Assembly: GCA_023667145.1 (NCBI GenBank)
Contig: JAMPAQ010000001.1
Location: 887,186 to 922,038, forward strand
DNA from: Pseudoflavonifractor sp.
Lineage (GTDB): Bacteria > Bacteroidota > Bacteroidia > Bacteroidales > Muribaculaceae
DNA length: 34,853 nt
Direction of reading: 5' to 3'
This document shows, piece by piece, positions 13,901 to 21,901 of the stretch (within the stretch, counting starts at the first letter, position 1; every line of letters begins with the position of its first letter). Under the pieces are notes generated by a model, which was given only the letters and a program-made list of their open reading frames with translations, did no database searches and was not told where the DNA came from. A program made the translations under genes and the position numbers.

Positions 13901-14536
13901 GGTCTCGACCATGTCCTCGCATCGGGCAAGAATGTCAACATCCTTGTACTCGACACCGAGGTATACTCCAATACCGGCGGTCAGGCATCAAAGGCCACCC
14001 CGCTTGGTGCCATCGCCAAGTTTGCCGCATCAGGTAAGCGAATCCGCAAGAAAGACCTCGGTCTCATCGCATCGACCTACGGATATGTATATGCCGCACA
14101 GGTAGCCATGGGTGCTGACCAGGCTCAGACCCTCAAGGCCATCCGCGAGGCAGAGGCTTACGACGGCCCGTCAATCATCATCGCCTATGCTCCGTGTATC
14201 AACCACGGCATCAAGGCCGGCATGGGCAAGGCCCAGCAAGAGGAGGCCAACGCTGTCGCTTGCGGCTACTGGCACTTGTGGCGCTACAATCCCGCTCTTG
14301 AGGCCGAGGGCAAGAATCCGTTCACTCTCGACAGCAAGGAACCCGATTGGGACAAGTTTGAGGACTTCCTCAAGGGTGAGGTGCGCTACGCCTCTGTGAT
14401 GAAGCAGTATCCCGCCGAGGCAGCCGAACTCTTTGCCGCAGCCAAGGACAACGCACGCTGGCGCTACAACAACTACCGTCGTCTATCCCAGCAGCAGTGG
14501 GGTGTGGATCCTGAGGTAGGCAACCTGCCAAAGTAA
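10967..14536 (+). CDS. nifJ: Pyruvate:ferredoxin (flavodoxin) oxidoreductase
   Basis: This enzyme oxidatively decarboxylates pyruvate to acetyl-CoA and CO2 and reduces ferredoxin, the central anaerobic pyruvate step. The 1189-residue single-chain protein has the normal domain order: N-terminal pyruvate/TPP domain (YPITPSSTMAE near residue 35), CoA-binding and gamma domains, a two-[4Fe4S] ferredoxin domain with CIQCNKCAYVC (Cys690, 693, 696, 700) and CLGCGNCVDVC (Cys747, 750, 753, 757), and the C-terminal TPP domain with CSGCGE (Cys817, 820) and GGDGASYDIGFGGLDH. All cluster cysteines are present. The gene has a strong promoter and a strong terminator, so it is monocistronic. Codon usage looks that of a highly expressed gene. 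Confidence 0.97.
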   Translation: MSKEKKFLTCDGNQAAAHVSYMFSEVAAIYPITPSSTMAEYVDEWAAAGRKNIFGETVLVQEMQSEGGAAGAVHGSLQAGALTTTYTASQGLLLMIPNMYKIAGELLPCVFHVSARTLASHALSIFGDHQDVMSVRQTGFAMLAEGSVQEVMDLAGVAHLSTIKSRVPFVNFFDGFRTSHEIQKIEMIEADDLAPLLDKEALAEFRARALNPENPVARGMAENGDVFFQHRESCNSYYNAVPAIVEEYMDKISEITGRKYGLFNYYGAPDAERVIIAMGSVTQAAQEAIDHLVANGEKVGLVSVHLYRPFSAKHFLAAVPATAKRIAVLDRTKEPGANGEPLCLDVKECFYGKENAPLIVGGRYGLASKDTTPAQIISVFENLALPEPKDHFTLGIIDDVTFTSLPPKEEIALGGEGMFEAKFFGLGADGTVGANKNSVKIIGDNTNKYCQAYFAYDSKKSGGFTCSHLRFGDNPIRSTYLVTTPNFVACHVQAYLHMYDVTRGLRDGGTFLLNTIWEGDELAKNLPNKVKKYFAKHNITVYYINATKIAQEIGLGNRTNTILQSAFFRITGVIPVDLAVEQMKKFIVKSYGKKGQDVVDKNYAAVDRGNEYHKLPVDPAWADLADDAAVANNDPAFINNIVRPINAQDGDLLKVSDFKGIEDGTWHQSTAKYEKRGVAAFVPEWIPENCIQCNKCAYVCPHASIRPFVLTEAEMTGSPFNDTDTLPAIGKTMAGMRFVQQVDVLDCLGCGNCVDVCPGKKGVKALAMKPLETQLDVQKKWDYCVDHVTSKQNLVDVKANVKNSQFATPLFEFSGACSGCGETPYVKLITQLFGDHEMVANATGCSSIYSGSVPSTPYTVNERGQGPAWANSLFEDFCEFGLGMFIANEKMRERLVETITVAQDCPKCSDDLKALFKEWLEVREDADKSREVADKLVPLAEACGCDTCKKILELKHYLVKRSQWIIGGDGASYDIGFGGLDHVLASGKNVNILVLDTEVYSNTGGQASKATPLGAIAKFAASGKRIRKKDLGLIASTYGYVYAAQVAMGADQAQTLKAIREAEAYDGPSIIIAYAPCINHGIKAGMGKAQQEEANAVACGYWHLWRYNPALEAEGKNPFTLDSKEPDWDKFEDFLKGEVRYASVMKQYPAEAAELFAAAKDNARWRYNNYRRLSQQQWGVDPEVGNLPK

Positions 14537-14561
14537 TCTCCCTTTACTCATAATAGCGAAA

Positions 14562-14595
14562 GGCCGGAATCCGACAATGGATCCCGGCCTTTTTT
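14562..14595 (+). terminator. Intrinsic terminator of nifJ
   Basis: GGCCGGAATCC (14562-14572) pairs with GGATCCCGGCC (14579-14589) with one mismatch around a 6-nt loop, followed by six Ts. Confidence 0.9.
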
Positions 14596-14613
14596 GTTGT
14601 TTGCCAAATGGAG

Positions 14614-14644
14614 TTGCAAAATTACACATATATTCATATCTTTG
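14614..14644 (+). promoter_or_regulatory. Promoter of the GH81 gene
   Basis: TTG (14614-14616), 20 bp, TATCTTTG (14637-14644) is a consensus pair. The predicted start near 14650 falls inside the palindrome at 14645-14661. Confidence 0.7.
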
Positions 14645-14661
14645 TAACTGATAATCAGTTA
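14645..14661. promoter_or_regulatory. Operator-like perfect palindrome at the GH81 start site
   Basis: TAACTGATAATCAGTTA is a perfect 17-bp dyad (8-bp arms, one central base) directly after the -7 box, over the predicted transcription start. That position suits repressor binding. No regulator gene is adjacent, so the protein is unknown. Confidence 0.5.
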
Positions 14662-14702
14662 TGCGGGCATGACATGATTCATCATACCGCAGCGTTTGCT
14701 TT

Positions 14703-14721
14703 GAGGTTGTTTAACAACCTC
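14703..14721 (+). promoter_or_regulatory. Leader hairpin before the GH81 start codon
   Basis: GAGGTTG (14703-14709) and CAACCTC (14715-14721) enclose TTTAA; the whole 19-nt stretch is a perfect dyad. It ends 25 nt before the ATG and could influence translation. No T tract follows, so it is not a terminator. Confidence 0.4.
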
Positions 14722-14746
14722 CTAAACACAGTGACTATCCCCTATC

Positions 14747-17656
14747 ATGAACAAAAGTATAATATCAATCGGAGCTGCACTTGCCATGCTCATGCCATCA
14801 ACAGCCCTGACAGAAATCATACCGGCTGGGGGCGGGAGTTACACCACCGCCTATCCGGGTGTTGACCAAGCCGGGCGAAACGGATATCCCACAGCCAACC
14901 TGCTGCTAAGCGGAAAGGCGACTGACCGCCCTGTCCCGTCAAACGAATGGTGGTCAAACAAGCTCGTCAACGCATCCCCCGGCAACCTGTTCAACTACCC
15001 TCTCGGATTGCAGACATGGGGTGACGGCCTCGGGATATTGAAGAATCCCATCGGCGGGGCCATCGCCGCCGACCGACCGCTGACGGTCGGTGTGGCCGGG
15101 TTGACATGCGATGCCGCGACTGTCAGCGACTACACGGACTGGACTGTCACATTCTCGTGGACAAACGGCAGCGACAAAATGGAGGCGATAGTCCCTACCG
15201 GCTCACCATTCGTGTATTTTACCAAACATTCCGATGGGGCAGTCGTAATTGACCGTGCCAACTGGGGGACGGTTGAGATTGACGGCAATATCGCCGTCAT
15301 AACCGGCAGCTTCAATAACGCGTCATACGCCCTCTACGCTCCTGCAGGAAGCAGATGGACCGACAACGGCGGTCGTCTCACATCGACACTTGACGGCAAG
15401 GACTATTGGGCCGTTGCCCTGTTGCCGTCGGGTACAGATGCGATGGCTACGGCGCGAAACTGGGAGAAGCACGCCTTTGCCTTTCCTACCGACACGCGTA
15501 CATCATGGGTGTATGACGAGAAGACCGGCAAGGTGACCACCACATATCACGTGACAACAGACATCAAGGAGGGTGACGGCCCGTTTCTCATGGGACTGCT
15601 TCCCCACCATCAGGCTCACGTAAAGGGAAACCCACAATACGAGAATGGACAGTATGAGACCGCCCGAGGAACAATGAGAATACTCGCTGCCAACAGCTTC
15701 ACCACGGAGCTGACATTTCACGGCATACTCCCCACCCTGCCGCAGGTCGCCGAAAGTGACAACGGTTACTCATCGACAGAGCTCGACCGACTGATCAACC
15801 TCACTCTCAACGACGACGGCCTCGCAGACTGGACTGACAGCTACAATGACGGGCAATTGCTCAACAGACTCGTGCAGACCGGCCGGATAGCCCGTGAGAA
15901 AGGGAACACGGAGGCATACCGCACGGCCACGGCCAAGGTCAAGAAACGGCTTGAGAACTGGCTCACCTATACCGCCGGAGAGAAAGCGTTTCTTTTCTAC
16001 TACTACAAGCCATGGGGGACCTTGCTCGGCTATCCCGCCGGACACGGCCAGGACACAAACATCAACGACCATCACTTCCACTGGGGCTACATGATACACG
16101 CCGCCGCATGGATAGCCCAGGATGACCCTGCGTGGCTCAAGCAATGGGGGCCGATGGTCGAGCTGCTCATACGCGACGCGGCATCGGTTGACCGTGACGA
16201 CCCGATGTTCCCCTACCTGCGGGCATTCAGCCCCTACGCGGGTCATTGCTGGGCCAACGGCACCGCATCCCTTGGCCCGGGCAATGATCAGGAATCCACC
16301 TCTGAATCAATGCAATTCCACTCATCGCTGATACATTGGGGCGAGCTGACGGGCAACAAGGCCATACGCGACCTCGGAATCTACATGTATGTGACCGAGC
16401 AGACGGCCATCGAGGAGTATTGGTTTGACATACATGACCGCAACCTCTACGACGGCTATAAACAGAGCGGGCGCTACGTAGTGTCGCGTGTGTTTACCAA
16501 CAACTACGACTCGGCCAACTTCTGGGGAGCCGGCCCGGAAGGCTCATACGGCATACAACTCTACCCCATTCACGGCGGCTCATTCTACCTTGTCGACAAC
16601 CCCGATTGGGCGGCATCGTTCTGGCGTGCGTTCGAGACCGATACCCCGGTGCTACAGAATGTAAGGAACGACAACGTGTGGTATGACACCCTATGGCAAT
16701 TTCTGGCCATGATGGACGCTGAAAAAGCCATACGCCTGTATGACTCATATCTCGACCGAGGTGTCAAGTTTGGAGTCTCAACCGCCCAGACATACCAGTG
16801 GCTCCACTCCATGGCCCAGCTTGGCAAGCCAGACAGAACCATAACCGCCGATTACCCTATAGCTGCAGCATTTGAGAATGACGGGAAAATGACATACGTA
16901 GCTCACAACTATTCATCATCGCCACGCACAGTGACATTCTCGGACGGTGGTACACTCGAAGTGCCGGCCAACTCCATGGCTACATCGGAGGGTGTCAGCA
17001 CAAGGCCCATCGACCCTGTTGACCCCATCGACCCTACCCCCAATTCTCCGACAGAACCCGACGAGCCGGACACTGATGGCGGGTACTGCTCAATCACAAG
17101 CAGCAGCGCGACCGATGGACGTTTTAACGGCCCATATACCGTGAGATACCGCACTGTCAGCGATGGCGTGGAGATTGTTGCCCGGTTTGACGGCGAATAC
17201 ACGGGACTGGCTGTGGCGTACATATTTGACGAGAGCAACGGATTCAAGGAGATACAGATGGTATCGGATGGCGATGCCACGTTCAAGGGCAGCATATCAG
17301 GCGTAAGCGCGGGCGACGAGGTGAGATTCCGCGTAAAGATCGCCTATGCCGGCGGCCTTGGCGTGACGGAAGCCGTCGTATACGAGGTGGGCACGAAATG
17401 CGGCTCCACGGGACTCGACCTGCTGCCCGATGACGCTGTAAACATCAGCCTTACAACAGACGGGACTATGCTACATGTCAACGCCAAAGGGTCGACGGCC
17501 CACACGTATGTATGGGATGCCGCCGGATTGTTCATGTATAATGGTATTGCACGAGGCTATGCGGCAATAAACGCCTCAGCATGGCCCGAGGGGATATATT
17601 TTGTACGTGTAGAGACCCCTGCCGGACTGCGGGTTGTCAAGATTTCCAAGATGTGA
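14747..17656 (+). CDS. GH81 endo-1,3-beta-glucanase with T9SS-like C-terminal domain
   Basis: This 969-residue secreted enzyme should cleave beta-1,3-glucans such as laminarin, curdlan or fungal/yeast glucan. After a signal peptide (about 1-22) comes the GH81 module: PSNEWWSNKL near 65, an N-terminal beta-sandwich, then the helical barrel with YPAGHGQDTNINDHHFHWGY (catalytic-acid candidate Asp441) and GPGNDQESTSES (Glu516 and Glu520, one the likely base). A Pro/Asp linker (IDPVDPIDPTPN) leads to a small beta-domain and a final domain ending with GIYFVRVETPAGLRVVKISK, the pattern of type A T9SS sorting domains. This fits the T9SS operon 2 kb downstream. No SusC/SusD pair is adjacent, so it is not in a classical PUL. 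Confidence 0.9.
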   Translation: MNKSIISIGAALAMLMPSTALTEIIPAGGGSYTTAYPGVDQAGRNGYPTANLLLSGKATDRPVPSNEWWSNKLVNASPGNLFNYPLGLQTWGDGLGILKNPIGGAIAADRPLTVGVAGLTCDAATVSDYTDWTVTFSWTNGSDKMEAIVPTGSPFVYFTKHSDGAVVIDRANWGTVEIDGNIAVITGSFNNASYALYAPAGSRWTDNGGRLTSTLDGKDYWAVALLPSGTDAMATARNWEKHAFAFPTDTRTSWVYDEKTGKVTTTYHVTTDIKEGDGPFLMGLLPHHQAHVKGNPQYENGQYETARGTMRILAANSFTTELTFHGILPTLPQVAESDNGYSSTELDRLINLTLNDDGLADWTDSYNDGQLLNRLVQTGRIAREKGNTEAYRTATAKVKKRLENWLTYTAGEKAFLFYYYKPWGTLLGYPAGHGQDTNINDHHFHWGYMIHAAAWIAQDDPAWLKQWGPMVELLIRDAASVDRDDPMFPYLRAFSPYAGHCWANGTASLGPGNDQESTSESMQFHSSLIHWGELTGNKAIRDLGIYMYVTEQTAIEEYWFDIHDRNLYDGYKQSGRYVVSRVFTNNYDSANFWGAGPEGSYGIQLYPIHGGSFYLVDNPDWAASFWRAFETDTPVLQNVRNDNVWYDTLWQFLAMMDAEKAIRLYDSYLDRGVKFGVSTAQTYQWLHSMAQLGKPDRTITADYPIAAAFENDGKMTYVAHNYSSSPRTVTFSDGGTLEVPANSMATSEGVSTRPIDPVDPIDPTPNSPTEPDEPDTDGGYCSITSSSATDGRFNGPYTVRYRTVSDGVEIVARFDGEYTGLAVAYIFDESNGFKEIQMVSDGDATFKGSISGVSAGDEVRFRVKIAYAGGLGVTEAVVYEVGTKCGSTGLDLLPDDAVNISLTTDGTMLHVNAKGSTAHTYVWDAAGLFMYNGIARGYAAINASAWPEGIYFVRVETPAGLRVVKISKM

Positions 17657-17681
17657 CCGCCGCAGGTTCAGGAGGATTGTT

Positions 17682-17718
17682 AAACCCCGCCCGATGTGAA
17701 AACATTAGGCGGGGTTTT
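17682..17718 (+). terminator. Intrinsic terminator of the GH81 gene
   Basis: AAACCCCGCC (17682-17691) pairs perfectly with GGCGGGGTTT (17708-17717) around a 16-nt loop; the end of the stem merges with a short T run. Confidence 0.85.
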
Positions 17719-17760
17719 CATGTTGGATATTATGTAATAACCCCTAACGTATCAGCTATT

Positions 17761-18330
17761 ATGAACTCAAAGGAAAACATACTGACCAGCACTCTGCTGC
17801 TCGTTGTCGGGGTGGCGCTAATAGCCCTCTACAACAAGGTCGACCTCTTTGCATGGATTGTCATAGCGATAGGCATACTGTTCATAGTGCCCAGCCTCTA
17901 TAACCTCATCATGCTCATAGTCAGCAAACGCGAGAATGTCAGGACGACCCGCACCCCGGGAGTGATATCAAGTGTGGGTGGCCTGTGTCTCGGCATCTGC
18001 ATGTTGCTTGAACCCAATCTCTTTGCGGGTATACTCGTGTATCTATTCGCGTCGCTTCTTGTAATTGGGGGCATCAGCCAGATAGCACTCATCGCCTACG
18101 GCACAGCGCCCCTCAAAGCCCCGCTGTGGATGTATATCGTCCCGGTCCTTACAACCATCGCCGGTGTGGTAATGCTTTGCACGAGCCTCAAGGAGATACA
18201 GTCAGTGGCCGTATTGGTGACGGGCATAGCATTTGTGGTCTCCGCGATAAACTCACTGCTGGTCTATGTCGGCGCCCGTTCGGTAATGAAAAGCGAGACA
18301 TCAGTAACGACCGTGACACATGAGCCTTGA
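17761..18330 (+). CDS. HdeD-like (DUF308) inner-membrane protein
   Basis: This 189-residue polytopic protein has about six hydrophobic segments in pairs (LTSTLLLVVGVALIALY, AWIVIAIGILFIVPSLY, VGGLCLGICMLLEP, LVYLFASLLVIGGISQIAL, MYIVPVLTTIAGVVML, VAVLVTGIAFVVSAINSLLV). It has short basic loops and a polar C-terminal tail. The paired hydrophobic pattern with G-rich helices and an ISQIAL segment matches the DUF308/HdeD repeat family, whose E. coli member is linked to acid resistance; the molecular role is unknown. The ATG at 17761 is preferred over upstream in-frame starts because those fall inside the terminator of the previous gene. It converges with the kinase-like gene. Confidence 0.75.
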   Translation: MNSKENILTSTLLLVVGVALIALYNKVDLFAWIVIAIGILFIVPSLYNLIMLIVSKRENVRTTRTPGVISSVGGLCLGICMLLEPNLFAGILVYLFASLLVIGGISQIALIAYGTAPLKAPLWMYIVPVLTTIAGVVMLCTSLKEIQSVAVLVTGIAFVVSAINSLLVYVGARSVMKSETSVTTVTHEP

Positions 18331-18372
18331 CGGCCTATGACAACGCGAAACCTTGACCCTATATATGCAGAG

Positions 18373-18406
18373 ACGGCCTTACCGATGTGACTATCGGTAA
18401 GGCCGT
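18373..18406. terminator. Bidirectional terminator-like hairpin
   Basis: ACGGCCTTACCGAT (18373-18386) and ATCGGTAAGGCCGT (18393-18406) form a perfect 14-bp stem with a 6-nt loop between two convergent genes (ends at 18330 and 18453). It lacks a clear T tract on either side, so termination may be imperfect. Confidence 0.65.
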
Positions 18407-18452
18407 CCTGTATATGTAGTGTTGCTGTCTGACTATAGCAGATTGTAGCAGA

Positions 18453-19088
18453 CTACAGCTTGAACCGCCGCTTGACGTAATCGACGACTATATCGGCAAT
18501 ATCCTCCATAGGCAACAGCGACGAGTCAAACGTAAGGTCATAGCTGGCCGCATCGCCCCAAGTCTTGTCGGTATAGAAGTTGTAATAGTTGGCACGCAGC
18601 TTGTTGATTTTATCGGCCATCGCACGCGCCTGTTCGGGTGTCGTCTTGTCACCCCGCTTGACTATCCGGGCCACGCGGTCCTCGATAGGCGCATGGACAA
18701 AGAGGTTGACACAGCGCGGATGGTCACGAAGCACGTAGTCGGCGCTACGACCCACGATGATACATGAGTTCTTGGCCGCAAGGGATGTGATGAAGTCGCT
18801 TTGCGCCTTATATATGCTGTCATCAGAGATTGATGTGGAGCCGGAATAGTACGGTATGGGGTTGTAGCCGAAGCTGAATGAGAACAGGCCACTGAAAAAT
18901 GACGGGGCCTTCTCGTCGGCCTTCTCAAAAAACTCGGCATTCACGCCCGAACGCCGAGCCGCCTCGGCAAGCAGTTTCTTATCGTAGAACTCGATTCCGA
19001 GCCGTTCGGCAAGCAGCCGTCCGAGCACACGGCCACCGCTGCCAAACTGGCGGCCTATGGTTATCACAAAATTCTTGTTGTCTTCCAT
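18453..19088 (-). CDS. Cytidylate-kinase-like family protein
   Basis: This 211-residue P-loop protein is of the Cytidylate_kin2 type. The nucleotide loop is GRQFGSGGRVLGRLLAERLG (12-31), followed by FYDKKLLAEAA. IIVGRSADYVLRD, which carries the Walker B-like strand, and VHAPIEDRVARI with the Arg-rich lid follow. It differs from housekeeping CMP kinase, and the real substrate of this family is not established. It starts 20 nt after gldN on the same strand, so it is probably the last gene of the T9SS operon. Its link to secretion is by position only. The hairpin at 18373-18406 lies after its stop. Confidence 0.8.
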   Translation of the reverse strand: MEDNKNFVITIGRQFGSGGRVLGRLLAERLGIEFYDKKLLAEAARRSGVNAEFFEKADEKAPSFFSGLFSFSFGYNPIPYYSGSTSISDDSIYKAQSDFITSLAAKNSCIIVGRSADYVLRDHPRCVNLFVHAPIEDRVARIVKRGDKTTPEQARAMADKINKLRANYYNFYTDKTWGDAASYDLTFDSSLLPMEDIADIVVDYVKRRFKL

Positions 19089-19108
19089 AACCGTTAAATA
19101 TGACTATG

Positions 19109-20248
19109 TTATCTCTTGCGGCGGCGCACCGACCGGGCTGCATTGTTGCTGCCGCTGTCCTTTATCTTTGACTCCTTTACCTGCGACTTCTTTGGCTTGG
19201 TGCTTTTCTTTGTAGCACGCTTGGTCGAGCGGCCGGAGCTCTTCTTCTCGACAGCCTTGTCGTCACGTGAGGCGATTGAGGTCGAGTCGCCGGCAGCGAG
19301 GGCCTCGGCTTGCTCGCGGGCTTCGCGGGCGGCGATAATCTCCTCGCGGGTGGGAACCCACATCTTTTTCTCAAATGTAGTGAGACGGTTCTGTATGCTG
19401 TCCTGCGCACGCTTTCGGTCGTCAGGGTCGGGATACAGCTGCATCATCGACTTATTGCGCAGGTTGCGTGTCTTGTATATGTCGCCCTCGTACATGCTGA
19501 GCTGAAAGAAATCATCGTAGGTGTACTTGGCAAGATTGTTGTCATCATCGACAAATATATACTGCTGGGCGAGATAGGGACGGAGGGCGTCAAACTTGAT
19601 CCAGAACATCGGATACTTGACCGCCTCACCGCCGAAGTCGCCCGAACGGTGCAGTACGGGGCAGATGGCCTCAACACGGGTCTTCATGCGGTTGCTGCGA
19701 GAGTCCATCTCCCATCGCTCAAGTATGTAGTAGCTCAACACCTCGTTGGCAGGGACATCGCTCTCCTCGATGACGAACTTGGGATTTTTCTCGGTCGACC
19801 CCTTGGCATCACTGTAGAGCACGTGGAAACGGTCGAGCATGTCGCGGACCTTGATGCGGTACTCATCAGTAAACACCTCGCGTCCGTCGAGATACTCGTA
19901 GGCCGCCACCTCGTTGTTGGCAAGCAGCTTCATGATGATGCGGAAAAGGCTCACCCCGTCCTCGGTAGGCTCCTCGGGGAAGTAGAGCGGCGCGTTCTTC
20001 ATGTCGTTTAGGTCGAGTTCGCGGTATATGACGCGCATCCACGAGAGGTCGGCGTCGCTCAACGGCTGCTGCTCATAAAACTGCTGCATACGCTCGGTGA
20101 CACCGGCCTGTGATTGCTGTGTCTTGTTGCGGTCGTCGCCCGTGCGGCGGCGCACCACGCTGCCCGACGAGGAGTCTTGGGCGACAGCCGACATCAGCGT
20201 ACCTCCGGCCACGACGGCCAACAGAATATATCTTCTCAATGATTTCAT
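19109..20248 (-). CDS. gldN: GldN/PorN, type IX secretion periplasmic ring protein
   Basis: GldN (PorN) associates with the GldK lipoprotein in the outer-membrane-linked ring of T9SS. The 379-residue protein has a signal peptide (LLAVVAGGTLMSAVAQ), a PLSDADLSWMRVIYRELDLN segment typical of GldN, a core with PLYFPEEP, YEYLDGREVFTDEY, VLSYYILERWEMD and YPMFWIKFD, and a C-terminal region. The last 50 or so residues are extremely Lys/Arg/Ser-rich (KKSSGRSTKRATKKSTKPKK, ending RSVRRRKR). GldN proteins are usually nearer 300 residues, so the tail looks like an extension. It follows gldM by 35 nt. Confidence 0.92.
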   Translation of the reverse strand: MKSLRRYILLAVVAGGTLMSAVAQDSSSGSVVRRRTGDDRNKTQQSQAGVTERMQQFYEQQPLSDADLSWMRVIYRELDLNDMKNAPLYFPEEPTEDGVSLFRIIMKLLANNEVAAYEYLDGREVFTDEYRIKVRDMLDRFHVLYSDAKGSTEKNPKFVIEESDVPANEVLSYYILERWEMDSRSNRMKTRVEAICPVLHRSGDFGGEAVKYPMFWIKFDALRPYLAQQYIFVDDDNNLAKYTYDDFFQLSMYEGDIYKTRNLRNKSMMQLYPDPDDRKRAQDSIQNRLTTFEKKMWVPTREEIIAAREAREQAEALAAGDSTSIASRDDKAVEKKSSGRSTKRATKKSTKPKKSQVKESKIKDSGSNNAARSVRRRKR

Positions 20249-20283
20249 ATCGTAGTATTACTTATTTCAAAAACAACAGGAGA

Positions 20284-21849
20284 TTAGTTGACTATCACCT
20301 CCATGGCCGGAAGCTCGCGCTCGATGCCGTCAGGGCCGACAGCCTTGACCCGCGTGATGTAGAAACGCTTGCCACGCGACAACCGCCGGAAAGAGTCTTT
20401 CTGACGCTGGGAGAACGACGGGCCGTTGGAGACCTCGGGTATGGCATTGCCCATCGAGTCAAAGAACGTGGTCTCGAAGCTGAGTACACGATACTTGACA
20501 TTGAGCAGGTCATCATCTATAGCGGCCTCGATGCCGGGAGCGGCGAGAAGCATGGTCTTGGGAAACGGTTTCTGTCCCTTGTAGCGCTCGGGGTTGCCCT
20601 TGGCATCGTTATAAGCGATGTAGGGAGTGGGATCGGGTAGCTTGCGCACACGGAATGAGGTCGTGGCGACCGTCTGCGGACGGCCATCAACATTGGCGGT
20701 GACAGTGACGACTGCCTCGGAGCCTACCTTGGTAGGATGGGCGAGCCAGGTGTCGCCGTTGCGCGTCAACGTGCCGTTGGTCATCGTGGCGCTCACGCCC
20801 GACATGGGGATGCCCGGTACCGATATGCTCAGCGGGTTGTCGATGCCGGCATAGAGGACATTCATCATCGTGGCGCTGACAGTAGCGGTCGGCTCGATGA
20901 CAGTATAGCTTGACGAGAAGTCGTGGCGGGTGACAGAGCCGTCGCCGTGAGGCACCTCAAGATAGCCCTTGTAGTCAAACGTGCCTGTCTTGCCGGTGAC
21001 AAGCTCATAGAGACCCTGCTCGTTGGCAAGTTTCTGTCCGTTGACATATATGAGCGGGCGCTGGGTGGTATCAATGGCCGCAAGCACGATATTGGCTGAA
21101 TACTTGCTGCCACGCATGACGTTGCGCGACTGGGGAATGACAAACGCATTGAGCTTGTTGACACGCACGTCACCGAGGTCAACGTTGGTCAGGAGTGTGG
21201 TGAGCGCCTCCCCCTCGGCATAGCGCACGTCATTCTGCAACTTGGTCAGCAGCGTGACAGCGGCGACCACAGGCATGTTGTCAAACATCGACTCCTCCCA
21301 TGTCGCGGCACCGATGGTGCCGCGCTTGTGTTGCGGAGTGGTCGACAGAGCCTTTGAGATGATGGCACGCTTGACCGAGTCGGTCATGATAGCGTTGACA
21401 TACTCCCGGTATGACTCCACGCTCTCGCGCAAGCGGCGGCCGTTGGCGTTGCCGGGAGCGAGCATCACCACGCCGGCGGCCTCAAGGTCGTCCTTGTGGA
21501 GTATATCGTTGACATCGGCACCCGACCCGTCGGCCTTGACGACAATGGCAGTCTTGAGGGAGTCGATGAGATTGTACAGATTGTCGGTCTCGCGGCGCAC
21601 CTCCACGGCCTTCTCATACCAGACACCCCCTTTCTCGGGATTCTGCTCATTGAAAGCCTCAAGGCGGCCGAAAAGCGCCTCGTTGCGCCGGGACACGTTG
21701 TCGTTGGAACGCGACAGCCCATCCTCGACCTGAGTGAAGCCGTTGAGCACGTCGCTCGACACGTTGAGGGCCAGCATTGCCGTGAGGACGATATACATGA
21801 GGTTTATCATCTTCTGACGGGGAGTGAGCCTTGTACTGTTAGATCCCAT
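20284..21849 (-). CDS. gldM: GldM/PorM, type IX secretion motor protein
   Basis: GldM (PorM) is an inner-membrane protein with a long periplasmic part that transmits proton-motive-force energy from the GldL motor to the GldK/N ring. The 521-residue protein begins GSNSTRLTPRQKMINLMYIV, then one transmembrane helix (LTAMLALNVSSDVLNGF), a helical stretch (D1-like) and successive beta-domains that include MRGSKYSANIVLAAIDTTQRP, VSVPGIPMSGVSATM-like repeats and a final FRRLSRGKRFYITRVKAVGPDG domain. Length matches PorM of about 515. It lies in order between gldL (52-nt gap) and gldN. This start gives the canonical short cytoplasmic N-terminus. Confidence 0.95.
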   Translation of the reverse strand: MGSNSTRLTPRQKMINLMYIVLTAMLALNVSSDVLNGFTQVEDGLSRSNDNVSRRNEALFGRLEAFNEQNPEKGGVWYEKAVEVRRETDNLYNLIDSLKTAIVVKADGSGADVNDILHKDDLEAAGVVMLAPGNANGRRLRESVESYREYVNAIMTDSVKRAIISKALSTTPQHKRGTIGAATWEESMFDNMPVVAAVTLLTKLQNDVRYAEGEALTTLLTNVDLGDVRVNKLNAFVIPQSRNVMRGSKYSANIVLAAIDTTQRPLIYVNGQKLANEQGLYELVTGKTGTFDYKGYLEVPHGDGSVTRHDFSSSYTVIEPTATVSATMMNVLYAGIDNPLSISVPGIPMSGVSATMTNGTLTRNGDTWLAHPTKVGSEAVVTVTANVDGRPQTVATTSFRVRKLPDPTPYIAYNDAKGNPERYKGQKPFPKTMLLAAPGIEAAIDDDLLNVKYRVLSFETTFFDSMGNAIPEVSNGPSFSQRQKDSFRRLSRGKRFYITRVKAVGPDGIERELPAMEVIVN

Positions 21850-21901
21850 TTATTTCGGAAAAATACGTTTTTTGGTTAATTGCAATGATTTATGTCGTGA
21901 C

